A stretch of 64,000 nucleotides of DNA from Steroidobacter gossypii (lineage in GTDB: Bacteria > Pseudomonadota > Gammaproteobacteria > Steroidobacterales > Steroidobacteraceae), in assembly GCF_016801985.1 (NCBI RefSeq), contig NZ_JAEVLS010000005.1, positions 620,001 through 684,000 on the forward strand. Reading direction: 5' to 3'. Below, piece by piece: positions 16,536 to 25,300 of the stretch. Made by a program: the position numbers and the translations under genes. The notes under the pieces were generated by a model that saw only the letters and a list, made by a program, of their open reading frames with translations, made no database searches and was not told the DNA's origin. The stretch's first letter is position 1. Every line of letters begins with the position of its first letter.

Positions 16536-17432
16536 GTGCAAGTGCGACGCAAGAATTCACTGACGAGAAAAGCGGGGGAGCTGCCGGAGACGGACGGCCG
16601 TCGGGCGCTGCTCACCTATATCAAAGGCATCCTCGCCTCTCTCAATCCGACAGACCGGTTGATCGCGGACTGTGTGCTGGCCGATCCGGAGAAAGTGATC
16701 AGTTCTTCCATCGCGCAGCTCAAGGACGATTGCGGAGCCAGCGTCGGCGCCATCGTCGCGTTCTGTCGGCGCATGGGCCTCACCGGTTTCGCCGAGTTCA
16801 AGATCGCGCTGGCGCGCGATCTGGCGCAGTCCGGCCTGCCGGGCGGCCAGGCGCAGGAGAACGGCTCGCTGCTCGAGAAGGTGTTTCAGGTCCACTCGCA
16901 AAGCCTGATCGAAACGTTGCAGATCAATCCGACCGCGCAGTTCGAGCGGATTGCGCAGGTGATCGACAAGAGCCGGCGCGTGGAGTTGTTTTCCATCGGG
17001 CTGTCCTACCCGGTGGCGCACACCGCCTACTGCAAGTTTCTATTGCTGGGGCTGCAGGCCTCGGCCCACTTCGATTCGCACATTCAGCTGATCGCCGCCA
17101 CCCAGCTCGAGAAGGGCGATGTCGCCATCGGCATTTCGCTGTCTGGCACCACTCGTGAAACCGTGGAGTGCCTGGAGGTCGCCAAGGCCAAGGGCGCCAC
17201 CACGATCTGCCTGACCAACGCGGTGAAGTCGCCCATCACCGCGCATAGCGATTACTCCTTGTATGCGACGCCGAGCGAGATCAAATATTTCCAGGCGCCG
17301 TTGGCCTCGCGTGTCACACAGCTCGCGCTGATCGATGCGTTGTTCGTTTTCCTGGCGCTGAAACACAAGACGCGGACCGCGGCCAAGCTGCAGCAGTCCG
17401 GAGAAGAATTGATCAAGCGGCGATTGGAATAG
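16536..17432 (+). CDS. RpiR-family transcriptional regulator (HTH + SIS)
   Basis: The 298-residue protein has an N-terminal HTH_6 domain (about 25-100; SSSIAQLKDDCGASVGAIVA with RRMGLTGFAEFKIALARDL) and a C-terminal SIS phosphosugar-binding domain (about 130-270; FSIGLSYPVAHTAY and ISLSGTTRETVE). RpiR regulators sense phosphosugars and control sugar catabolism genes. It is transcribed divergently from the ten-gene sugar operon with palindromes between them, so it is the likely regulator of that operon. The chosen start is a GTG; a second in-frame GTG two codons later is equally possible. Confidence 0.9.
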   Translation: MQVRRKNSLTRKAGELPETDGRRALLTYIKGILASLNPTDRLIADCVLADPEKVISSSIAQLKDDCGASVGAIVAFCRRMGLTGFAEFKIALARDLAQSGLPGGQAQENGSLLEKVFQVHSQSLIETLQINPTAQFERIAQVIDKSRRVELFSIGLSYPVAHTAYCKFLLLGLQASAHFDSHIQLIAATQLEKGDVAIGISLSGTTRETVECLEVAKAKGATTICLTNAVKSPITAHSDYSLYATPSEIKYFQAPLASRVTQLALIDALFVFLALKHKTRTAAKLQQSGEELIKRRLE

Positions 17433-17439
17433 CGCCCCA

Positions 17440-18858
17440 CTAGCGTGGTTTGGGCAGCCGCACTCGAGCCACAAGGCCGGTCGGCTGGTTGGCCTCAAGC
17501 GTGATCGAGCCGCCATGACCGTGAACCACATCTCGCGCAATGGATAAGCCCAGGCCGACGCCGCCGCTTTCCCGGTTGCGTGAGCCCTCCAGGCGCCTGA
17601 AAGGGGCGAACGCAAGCTCGACCTGCTCCGACGGAATGCCCGGGCCGCGGTCGGCGATCGTGACTTCGATCGCGTCCGCGTGCTCGGTCAGCCGCACGCG
17701 CGCCTGCTCTCCATACTTGCATGCGTTGTCGATCAGATTCGAGAACGCGCGGCGGATCGCGACCGGCTGACAAGGCAACTCCGCATGGTTCGGGCCTTCA
17801 TACCAAACCTGTCCGCCCGCATCGGCGACGGTATCGCAAAGGCTGATGAGCAACGCGGCGACATCCACTCGGCTGTGCGCTTCATGTCGGGCCTCATCGC
17901 TGGCGAAAGCCAAAGATTCGCGCAGCATCTGCTCCATCTCTTCGATGTCGTTCAGCACCTGCGCCCGCTGCTGTCGATCTTTCACGAACTCGGCAAACAG
18001 TCGCAATCGTGTCAGCGGCGTGCGCAGGTCATGCGAGATTGCCGCCAGCATGTGCGTGCGATCGTCGACGAAGCGTTTCAGCCGCCGTTGCATTTCATTG
18101 AAGCTGTCCGCGATGGCATCCAACTCGGGCACTTCGGGCTTGCGGACCGGCGTCAGCTCGCGCTCTCGACCGAGCCGATCGGCAGCGGCCGCGAGATGTT
18201 GCAGCGGACGGATGATCATGCCCGCCCCCAGCACGGAAAGCGCTGCGATCAGACCCAGGCCGATCATCAGAACACCGAGGTTGCGCAGGCGTCGCATATT
18301 CGCGAGCTCGCGGCCAGGCTCGATCACCGCCATCCAGGTCCCATCCGGCAGTTCCAGCGCAATCTCCATCCGGCCGATGATCATGGCTTCTTCGTTGAAA
18401 TCGTCGCGAACGACATCTGCCAGCAGCGGCAGCGATTTGATCATCACCGACGCACCGCTGATTGCCTGCGAAGGATCTTCCAATGGAGTCGCGAACACCG
18501 ACACCTGACGCACCGTATCCCCGAGCTTGTTTTCCAGCAGGGTGCGTAACGACGCCAGGGGCGCCGGAGGATTCGCATCGACCGCAGCCGGGCCCGCCAG
18601 CGGCGTGAACGCGATCCACTCCGAATTCAAGGCTTTTAGAACTTCGGCTCGCCGTTGCGGTTCGGTCGCCTGCGCGATACGGACGGCTTCCAAGGTCCGC
18701 TCCGCCAGCCAATCGCGGGTATACAGGCCGATCTGCGGCGGGGGGACGAATCGGACCATCACCTCGTCTTTCAACAGGTGCATTGCAATCAGCGCCAGCA
18801 CGATCACGATGCCGAAGCGCGGAATCAGACCGACGCGCGACCACAACCGGCGCATCAT
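17440..18858 (-). CDS. EnvZ-type sensor histidine kinase
   Basis: The 472-residue protein has an N-terminal membrane segment (about 10-30), a periplasmic sensor region of ~150 residues, a second membrane segment (LGVLMIGLGLIAALSVLGAG, about 195-215) and HAMP. The kinase core shows the H-box ISHDLRTPLTRLR, N-box NLIDNACKYGE, G1 DRGPGIP and G2 GVGLGLSI. It would autophosphorylate on the H-box histidine and pass the phosphate to the response regulator, whose gene ends inside its start codon (ATGA overlap). The longer open frame upstream is antisense-like and rejected. The pair is divergent from the MipA-RND operon, which is the obvious candidate target. Confidence 0.93.
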   Translation of the reverse strand: MMRRLWSRVGLIPRFGIVIVLALIAMHLLKDEVMVRFVPPPQIGLYTRDWLAERTLEAVRIAQATEPQRRAEVLKALNSEWIAFTPLAGPAAVDANPPAPLASLRTLLENKLGDTVRQVSVFATPLEDPSQAISGASVMIKSLPLLADVVRDDFNEEAMIIGRMEIALELPDGTWMAVIEPGRELANMRRLRNLGVLMIGLGLIAALSVLGAGMIIRPLQHLAAAADRLGRERELTPVRKPEVPELDAIADSFNEMQRRLKRFVDDRTHMLAAISHDLRTPLTRLRLFAEFVKDRQQRAQVLNDIEEMEQMLRESLAFASDEARHEAHSRVDVAALLISLCDTVADAGGQVWYEGPNHAELPCQPVAIRRAFSNLIDNACKYGEQARVRLTEHADAIEVTIADRGPGIPSEQVELAFAPFRRLEGSRNRESGGVGLGLSIARDVVHGHGGSITLEANQPTGLVARVRLPKPR

Positions 18859-19601
18859 GAGCCCCGCTCCGGCGACTCGAGACTCACATCGGCAGTAAAG
18901 ATGTAGCCCTCGCTGCGCACCGTCTTGATCAACTGCGGCTCGGCCGGATCGATTTCGATCTTGCGTCTCAGGCGACTGATCTGCACATCGACGCTGCGAT
19001 CGAAGGCTTGATTGGTTCGACCGCGCGCCAGATCGAGCAGCCGGTCCCGATGCAGGATCTGCTGAGGATACTCGACGAACGCCAGCAGCAGATCGAACTC
19101 GCCGCTGGTGAGATCGACCAGCACATTGTCCCTGGTTCGCAGCGTGCGCCGGCGCGGATCGAGAGCCCATCCATTGAACGTATAGATCGCCTGCTCGCGA
19201 GTGACCACCGCCGCGCCACCGATTCGACGCATTACCGCCCGAATTCTTGCCAGCAGTTCGCGAGGGTCGAAGGGCTTGGCGACATAATCGTCCGCGCCCA
19301 GCTCCAGTCCGGCGATTCGGTCCGACGCTTCGTTGATGGCCGTCAACAAGATGACCGGCACCGTGCTCTCCAGGCGCAGCCGGCGGCACAGCGAGAAGCC
19401 GTCCTCACCGGGCAACATCACATCCAGCACGATCACGTCGATGCGCGTGCTCTTCAGTAGCGAGAACATCCGCTTGCCGTCCGGCGCTTCATAAACGATC
19501 AAGCCGCGCTCGGTCAGGAACTGGCCGAGCATGTCACGAATGCGTCGATCGTCGTCGACGATCAGGACGCTGGAGCTGTTTGGCGACACCATGGTCGTCA
19601 C
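18855..19601 (-). CDS. OmpR-family response regulator
   Basis: The 248-residue protein has a receiver domain with acidic pocket VDDD near residue 15-18, phosphorylatable Asp in VLDVMLPGEDG near 59-69 and the conserved lysine in AKPFDPRELLARIRA. A winged-helix DNA-binding domain follows (about 145-240; LTSGEFDLLLAFVEYP and VDVQISRLRRKIE). It is translated just ahead of the histidine kinase with a 4-base overlap. The 139-bp region to the divergent mipA-like gene would hold its own promoter and possibly its operator for the efflux operon. Confidence 0.93.
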   Translation of the reverse strand: MTTMVSPNSSSVLIVDDDRRIRDMLGQFLTERGLIVYEAPDGKRMFSLLKSTRIDVIVLDVMLPGEDGFSLCRRLRLESTVPVILLTAINEASDRIAGLELGADDYVAKPFDPRELLARIRAVMRRIGGAAVVTREQAIYTFNGWALDPRRRTLRTRDNVLVDLTSGEFDLLLAFVEYPQQILHRDRLLDLARGRTNQAFDRSVDVQISRLRRKIEIDPAEPQLIKTVRSEGYIFTADVSLESPERGS

Positions 19602-19740
19602 GTTACCTCAGCGCGGCGTCGCTGTCCGGCGCCTGAAATAAAACGTAACACTTCGAAGTCGTCCTGCAATCGAACCGGCTGCGGCCCGGCCTACAGTGAC
19701 CACCGCGGCCATCGCGCCGTCCACAGCAACGGACTATTGC

Positions 19741-20553
19741 ATGAATCGCTTCAACGGCAGCCAGGCCGCGATCCTCGCGGCTGCTCTTGTCACATTCGCC
19801 ACTACGGCCCACTCCCAATCTCGAGAGGATCGGCAGGACGAAGATGTCTGGTCGGTCACCCTGGGCGCAGGCGCCATCTACCGCCCGGACTACCAAGGCT
19901 CCGACGACTATGTCACCAATGGCCTGCCGATGCTCGCCATCAGCTATCGTGACATCGTCGTGCTGCGCGGACCGTCCCTGATGATCGACGTGTTCGAATT
20001 GAGCGACACACCGCTGGCCGACTCTCTGAGTTTCGGCCCGCTGGTGAAGTTCGACATGGGGCGCGAGGCCGACGACAACCGGGTTCTGCGTGACCTGGGC
20101 GATATCGATGAAGGCGCGCTCGCCGGCGTGTTTGTCAACTACGAGCTCGGACCCGTCGAACTCGAGCTGGAAGTGGCGCAGGACGTGACCAGCCGTCACG
20201 AAGGATTGCTCGCGGAGATCAAGGCCGGCTACGGCTTCATGCTGGCGCAGCGTTTGCGGGCTCAACTCGAACTCTCCGGCACGTGGAGCGATGAGGATTA
20301 CACGCAGGCCTACTTCGGCATCACGCCCGCACAGGCGCGAGCGAGCGGTCTGCGCGAATTCGCCGCCGGCAGCGGTATGAAGGACGCCGAAGCCGCTCTT
20401 TCCTTGCACTACATGCTGACGGAGCACTGGCGCGTGACTGGCCGGCTTGCTTACAAGCGCCTGCTGGGCGATGCGGCCGACAGTCCCCTGGTCGAAGATG
20501 AAGGATCGCAGAACCAGGTCAACACCGGGCTGCTGGTGAGCTATCAGTTCTGA
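19741..20553 (+). CDS. MipA/OmpV-family outer-membrane protein
   Basis: From the ATG at 19741 the 270-residue product has a signal peptide (residues 1-27, ending TAHSQS). A beta-barrel protein of the MipA/OmpV family follows: SVTLGAGAIYRPDYQGSDDY near 37-56, VEDEGSQNQVN near the end and a C-terminal aromatic (LLVSYQF). A longer frame from a GTG at 19696 is open but would put 15 residues ahead of the signal peptide. Family members are outer-membrane proteins linked to MltA scaffolding, porin function or antibiotic and salt stress. It is 3 bases upstream of the membrane-fusion gene, so it may serve as the outer-membrane part of this RND system, which has no TolC-type gene. Confidence 0.85.
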   Translation: MNRFNGSQAAILAAALVTFATTAHSQSREDRQDEDVWSVTLGAGAIYRPDYQGSDDYVTNGLPMLAISYRDIVVLRGPSLMIDVFELSDTPLADSLSFGPLVKFDMGREADDNRVLRDLGDIDEGALAGVFVNYELGPVELELEVAQDVTSRHEGLLAEIKAGYGFMLAQRLRAQLELSGTWSDEDYTQAYFGITPAQARASGLREFAAGSGMKDAEAALSLHYMLTEHWRVTGRLAYKRLLGDAADSPLVEDEGSQNQVNTGLLVSYQF

Positions 20554-20556
20554 GCC

Positions 20557-21669
20557 ATGCGCATGCGTCCTGCTATTTATGTTGGCGTGGCGTCGGCGTT
20601 GGTCGCCGCCATCGTCATGATCACAGGGGCTGGCGAGGCTGACGATGCAGAGCCGGCGACGGATCAATCAGTCCTCACTGTGCAGACGACTTCGCCACAG
20701 CTCGCGGAATGGCGGGACGAAGTCGTCGCTCATGGCAGCATCGTCGCGTGGCACGAGGCTACCATCGGCACAGAACTGGGTGGCCTGCGACTGATCGAGG
20801 TCCACGTCGACGTCGGCAGCCGTGTCTTAGCCGGCGAGTTGCTGGCTCGCTTCGATCCAGCGTCCATCGAAGCGGAGCTGCGCGAAAGGAATGCCGCTCT
20901 TGCCGAGGCCGAAGCCGCGATGAGTGAGGCAGAAGAAAATGCGAAGCGCGCCGAATCGTTACGGAACACCGGCGCGCTCAGCAGCCAGGAGGTCACTCAA
21001 TACCTGACTCGCGCGCAAACAGCACGGGCGCAGCTCGACTCCGCTCGTGCGCGAGTCGAATCGACTCGACTGCGCCTTCGGCAGACGCGTGTTCTTGCAC
21101 CAGACGCGGGTGTGATCTCTGCTCGCACGGCCACATTGGGCAGCGTGGCTGGCGCAGGTGACGAGCTGTTTCGCCTGGTTCGCCAGAATCGATTGGAGTG
21201 GCAGGCGCAGATTGCAGCGGCGGATCTTGGTCGAGTTCAACCCGGCCAGAAAGCGACGGCTACCCTTCCCGACGGCTCGATGATCGAAGGCACGGTTCGA
21301 CAGGTCGCACCGTTGTTGACCCAAAACCTGACCGCCATTGCTTTCGTCGAGTTTCCGCCCGAGGTGCAGCTGTCCTCTCGAGCCGGCATGTTCGTCAGTG
21401 GCAGGATCGTCACAGGCGCATCCACCGGCCTGTCGCTGCCGAGCACGAGCATCGTCGTTCGTGACGGGCGCGAGTACGCGTTCGTGCTCGACAACAACTT
21501 GGTCGCCACCCAGGTGCCAGTCCGCACCGGACGGCGCATCGGTGAGCACGTCGAGGTGCTCAGCGGGATCACGCCAACACAGTCCGTCGTGCTCACCGGC
21601 GGCGGCTTTCTTCATGACGGCGATCGCGTTCGAGTGACTGCCGCCGCCGAACAGCGAGCGGCGCGATGA
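20557..21669 (+). CDS. RND efflux membrane fusion protein
   Basis: The 370-residue protein is an HlyD/AcrA-like periplasmic adaptor. An N-terminal hydrophobic anchor (about 5-25) is followed by a barrel-sandwich half (GSIVAWHEATIGTELGGLR near 65-83), a short alpha-hairpin rich in Ala/Glu (about 105-165) and beta-barrel segments (FVSGRIVTG; VRTGRRIGEHVEVLSGI). It links the inner-membrane pump to an outer-membrane channel. Its stop overlaps the start of the RND permease by four bases (ATGA). Confidence 0.92.
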   Translation: MRMRPAIYVGVASALVAAIVMITGAGEADDAEPATDQSVLTVQTTSPQLAEWRDEVVAHGSIVAWHEATIGTELGGLRLIEVHVDVGSRVLAGELLARFDPASIEAELRERNAALAEAEAAMSEAEENAKRAESLRNTGALSSQEVTQYLTRAQTARAQLDSARARVESTRLRLRQTRVLAPDAGVISARTATLGSVAGAGDELFRLVRQNRLEWQAQIAAADLGRVQPGQKATATLPDGSMIEGTVRQVAPLLTQNLTAIAFVEFPPEVQLSSRAGMFVSGRIVTGASTGLSLPSTSIVVRDGREYAFVLDNNLVATQVPVRTGRRIGEHVEVLSGITPTQSVVLTGGGFLHDGDRVRVTAAAEQRAAR

Positions 21670-24600
21670 ATTTCGCCACCTGGTCCATCCGTCGCCCGAT
21701 TCCAGTCATCGTCGGCTTCACGATTGCCGCGCTGGCCGGCATGTTCGCCTTTGCGCGCCTGCCGATACAGGACATGCCGGATATCACCCTGCCCGGCGTC
21801 ATTGTGACTGCACAGCTCGAGTCCGCCGCGCCTTCTCAGCTGGAAACCGAGGTGACTCGCAAGATCGAGGACGCGGTCGCGAGCGTACCCGAAGTTCGGC
21901 ACATCTCCTCTGTGATTCGCACTGGCAGTTCCGTCACCAGTATCGAGTTCGAGCTGAGCAAGGATACCAGCGACGCCGTCAACGAAGTGCGGGACGCCAT
22001 CGCCCGCGTGCGCAGCGATCTGCCTCAGAATCTGCGTGAGCCGATCATCGAAAAGATCACGACCGCAGGAGCCATTCGAACCTACTCGGTGCACGCCGCC
22101 GGCATGGACGAGGAACGATTGTCCTGGTTCGTCGATAACGTGATTGCGCGACGTTTGATGGGTGTCAGCGGAGTCGGCGCCGTGCCTCGAGTGGGCGGCG
22201 TGGATCGCGAGATTCACATCGACCTCGATCCAGCGCAGCTGGCCGCCTTCAATGTCACCGCAGCGGATGTATCGCGTGCGTTGCGCCGTGTTCAGCAGGA
22301 GTCGTCCGGCGGCATCGCGAAGGTCGGCTCGATGCGCCAATCGGTGCGCACCGTCGGCACGCTGTCGAACATCGACGACTTGCAGAATCTCGAGCTGCCG
22401 CTGAGCGAGCGTCACACGGTTCGGCTCGGGCGCATCGCCGACGTGAAGGACACGATTCGCGAGCGCAGCCAGTTGGCGCTGCTCGATGGTCGACCGGTCG
22501 TTGCCTTTCAGATCGTTCGGGCGCGCGGCGCCAGCGAAGTCAGCGTGGCGCGCGAGGCGGAAGAAGCGCTCGAGGAAATCAGGCAGGCGCATCGAGGCGT
22601 CGAGATCGAACTGGTCGAAGACAACGTCGCCGTCATCGAACAGCAGTATGACGGCTCCATGCAGATGCTCATCGAAGGCGCGCTGCTGGCCATGGTCGTG
22701 GTCGCGCTGTTCCTGCGCAATTGGTCGGCTACCTGGATCGCCGCGGTGGCTTTGCCGCTGTCGGTGCTGCCCGCGTTCGCGGCCATGTATTGGATGGGCT
22801 TTTCGCTCAACACGGTGACCCTCCTCGCATTGACGCTGGTGATCGGCGTGTTGGTCGACGATGCAATCGTCGAGGTCGAGAACATCGAGCGTCATTTGCG
22901 GCCCGGCGTATCGATCGAGCAAGCGGCCATGTCGGCGGTGAACGAGATCGGGCTCGCGGTCATCGCCACGACGCTAACATTGGTAGCGGTGTTCCTGCCC
23001 ACGGCCTTCATGGGAGGCGTTCCAGGGAAGTTCTTTGTGCACTTCGGCTGGACGGCCACTGCAGCTGTGCTCGCTTCCCTAGCGGTCGCGCGTCTGCTGA
23101 CGCCGATGCTGGCGGCGCGGTATTTGAAGCCCGCGCCGGCCGAGCGTAGCCGGAGCGGCCCGTGGTTGCAGCGTTATTTGGACCTGGTCGCGTACAGTCT
23201 TCAACATCGCCGACTCACGCTGCTCGTAGCGGCGATCTTGTTCTTCGCTTCACTCGCGCTGATTCCGCTGCTCCCCGGGAATTTCATGCCGCCCACCGAT
23301 CGCGGGCAGACACAGATCGCTATGGAGCTGCCGCCGGGTGCGAAGTTGGAGCAGGTTCACGATCTGGCGTTGCAGGTCACGCAAGTGGCGCGTGGGCTTC
23401 CGCAGATCGACAGCGTGTTCGCCGCGATTGGCTCGCAGAACAACGATCAAGGGCCGGGCGAACGAACCGGCGTGGCGGATCTTCGCAGGACGACGTTCAG
23501 CGTGAAGCTGGCGCCGCGCGATCAGCGCGAAGAGTCACAAATGGAAGTCGAGAATCTGTTGCGTCAGGCATTGGCCGCAATTCCCGGTGCACGCTTCACA
23601 GTTCGCGGTGAGGACTCAGGAGACAAACTCACATTCGCACTGGCGAGCGCCGATGGCGAGTTGCTCGAGACCACCGCGCTGAGCATCGAGCGCGAGTTGC
23701 GCACGTTGCCTGGCCTCGTGAACGTTCGATCCACTGCCAGCCTGCAGCAGCCGCAACTGATCGTGACTCCCTCGTTCGCTCGCGCGGCTCAACTCGGTGT
23801 CGACGCCGAGAGCATCGGTGAAACGCTGCGTGTTGCTTCAGGTGGCGACTTTTCCTGGTCGCTCGCCAAGTTCACACTGCCGGAGCGTCAGCTGGACGTG
23901 CGCGTGCAGTTGCCGGAGGAGTACAGCACTGACTTGCGCGCGTTGGCGGCTCTTCATGTGCCCGGCAAGCTGGGCCTGGCGCCGCTGGCCAGCGTCGCCG
24001 ATCTTGCTCTGCGCAGCGGTCCGGATGAGATTCATCGGTTCGATCGTCAGCGCAGCGTCACCATTGAAGCTGAACTGCATGGCGTCGCCCTGGCACAGGT
24101 CATGAGCGACATCTCGCGACTGCCCTCCGTGCAGACCTTGCCTGCCGCAGTTCACAAGCTCGACACCGGGGACGCCGAACAGATGGCGGAGATCCTCGGC
24201 GGCTTCGGCTTTGCCATACTCACCGGGATCGTTTGTATCTATCTGATCCTGGTGGTGCTGTTTCATGACTTCCTGCAGCCGCTCACCATCCTGTCGGCGT
24301 TGCCCTTCGCGCTCGGCGGCGCTTTCGTGGCCCTGCTGGTGACGGGCCACGGGTTTTCGCTGCCATCGCTGCTGGGTCTGCTCATGCTGATGGGCGTGGT
24401 GACCAAGAACTCGATCTTGCTGGTCGATTACGCGCTCACCGCCATGCGTCGCGATCACTTACCTCGCGCCGAAGCGCTCCTGGTCGCTTGTCGCTTGCGT
24501 GCTCGACCCATCCTGATGACCACATTGGCGATGGCGGCGGGCATGCTGCCGGTCGCGATCGGCGTCGGCGATCTGGGCTTTAGAACTCCCATGGCCGTGG

Positions 24601-24695
24601 CTGTGATCGGCGGGCTTATTACCTCGACTCTGCTGAGTTTGGTCCTGGTGCCCGTCGTATTCAGTTACGTCGACGATTTGCGAGGCGGATCCTGA
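21666..24695 (+). CDS. RND efflux permease
   Basis: The 1009-residue inner-membrane pump has the standard RND architecture, with two sets of six membrane segments and two large periplasmic loops. Proton-relay residues are present: paired aspartates in IGVLVDDAIVEVENIERH near residue 400 and the lysine in MGVVTKNSILLVDY near 915. The hydrophobic start (RPIPVIVGFTIAALAGMFAF) and IQDMPDITLPGVIV are typical of the HAE1-like group, which exports hydrophobic drugs by proton antiport, so metal efflux is less likely. The 3-prime end overlaps the convergent YicG-type gene by 31 bases. Confidence 0.93.
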   Translation: MNFATWSIRRPIPVIVGFTIAALAGMFAFARLPIQDMPDITLPGVIVTAQLESAAPSQLETEVTRKIEDAVASVPEVRHISSVIRTGSSVTSIEFELSKDTSDAVNEVRDAIARVRSDLPQNLREPIIEKITTAGAIRTYSVHAAGMDEERLSWFVDNVIARRLMGVSGVGAVPRVGGVDREIHIDLDPAQLAAFNVTAADVSRALRRVQQESSGGIAKVGSMRQSVRTVGTLSNIDDLQNLELPLSERHTVRLGRIADVKDTIRERSQLALLDGRPVVAFQIVRARGASEVSVAREAEEALEEIRQAHRGVEIELVEDNVAVIEQQYDGSMQMLIEGALLAMVVVALFLRNWSATWIAAVALPLSVLPAFAAMYWMGFSLNTVTLLALTLVIGVLVDDAIVEVENIERHLRPGVSIEQAAMSAVNEIGLAVIATTLTLVAVFLPTAFMGGVPGKFFVHFGWTATAAVLASLAVARLLTPMLAARYLKPAPAERSRSGPWLQRYLDLVAYSLQHRRLTLLVAAILFFASLALIPLLPGNFMPPTDRGQTQIAMELPPGAKLEQVHDLALQVTQVARGLPQIDSVFAAIGSQNNDQGPGERTGVADLRRTTFSVKLAPRDQREESQMEVENLLRQALAAIPGARFTVRGEDSGDKLTFALASADGELLETTALSIERELRTLPGLVNVRSTASLQQPQLIVTPSFARAAQLGVDAESIGETLRVASGGDFSWSLAKFTLPERQLDVRVQLPEEYSTDLRALAALHVPGKLGLAPLASVADLALRSGPDEIHRFDRQRSVTIEAELHGVALAQVMSDISRLPSVQTLPAAVHKLDTGDAEQMAEILGGFGFAILTGIVCIYLILVVLFHDFLQPLTILSALPFALGGAFVALLVTGHGFSLPSLLGLLMLMGVVTKNSILLVDYALTAMRRDHLPRAEALLVACRLRARPILMTTLAMAAGMLPVAIGVGDLGFRTPMAVAVIGGLITSTLLSLVLVPVVFSYVDDLRGGS

Positions 24696-25297
24696 AATGC
24701 TTTGGGCAGGTGCCAGCCGTACCTGATTGCCATCACTCGCAGCGTGAAACAAAGCGCTGCTCCAACGAGCGCCGCCCACAACGGCGGCGCTCCCACCAGA
24801 TCGCCGATGACGACGACTGCCGCGCCACCGAGCGCGGCCACTGCATATAAATCCGAGCGCAGCACTGTCGGGATCTGAGCCAGCAGCAGGTCCCTCACCA
24901 CTCCGCCTCCGATGCCCGTCAGCATACCGAGCAGCGCCGCCATCACCGGACTTAGCTCATATGCCAGCGCCTTCTGCGCACCCGCCACTGCGAATAGCGC
25001 CAGACCCGCGGCATCAAACATCCGCACCGGATTCGCCATGCGCTCGATGCCCGCGTGCCACCTGAATGCGATGATCCCGGCCATCGCCGAGGTCGCAAGA
25101 TATCGCCAGTCACTAATCGCCGCCGGCGGCGTCGCTCCAATCAACAGATCTCGCGTGATTCCTCCTGCACACGCCGCCGCGAACGCCAGCACGAGGATGC
25201 CAAAGACATCCAAATGACGCCTCGCCCCCGCCGTCGCCCCGGCGAGCGCGAAGACGAATGTGCCAAGGAGGTCGAGGATGAGGACGAGGGTGCGCAT
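24665..25297 (-). CDS. YicG/UPF0126-type (TRIC-like) membrane protein
   Basis: The 210-residue protein has about seven membrane segments in two similar halves, each with a glycine-rich kink: ACAGGITRDLLIG near residue 42-54 and GIGGGVVRDLLLAQIP near 127-142. This duplicated GG-RDLL pattern defines the UPF0126 family, related to trimeric intracellular cation (TRIC) channels. A role in cation or glycine transport has been suggested for relatives; nothing here narrows it. It is 3 bases downstream of hipA in the same direction, so it may be read through from the hipBA promoter, and it overlaps the convergent pump gene. Confidence 0.85.
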   Translation of the reverse strand: MRTLVLILDLLGTFVFALAGATAGARRHLDVFGILVLAFAAACAGGITRDLLIGATPPAAISDWRYLATSAMAGIIAFRWHAGIERMANPVRMFDAAGLALFAVAGAQKALAYELSPVMAALLGMLTGIGGGVVRDLLLAQIPTVLRSDLYAVAALGGAAVVVIGDLVGAPPLWAALVGAALCFTLRVMAIRYGWHLPKAFQDPPRKSST

Positions 25298-25300
25298 GGT

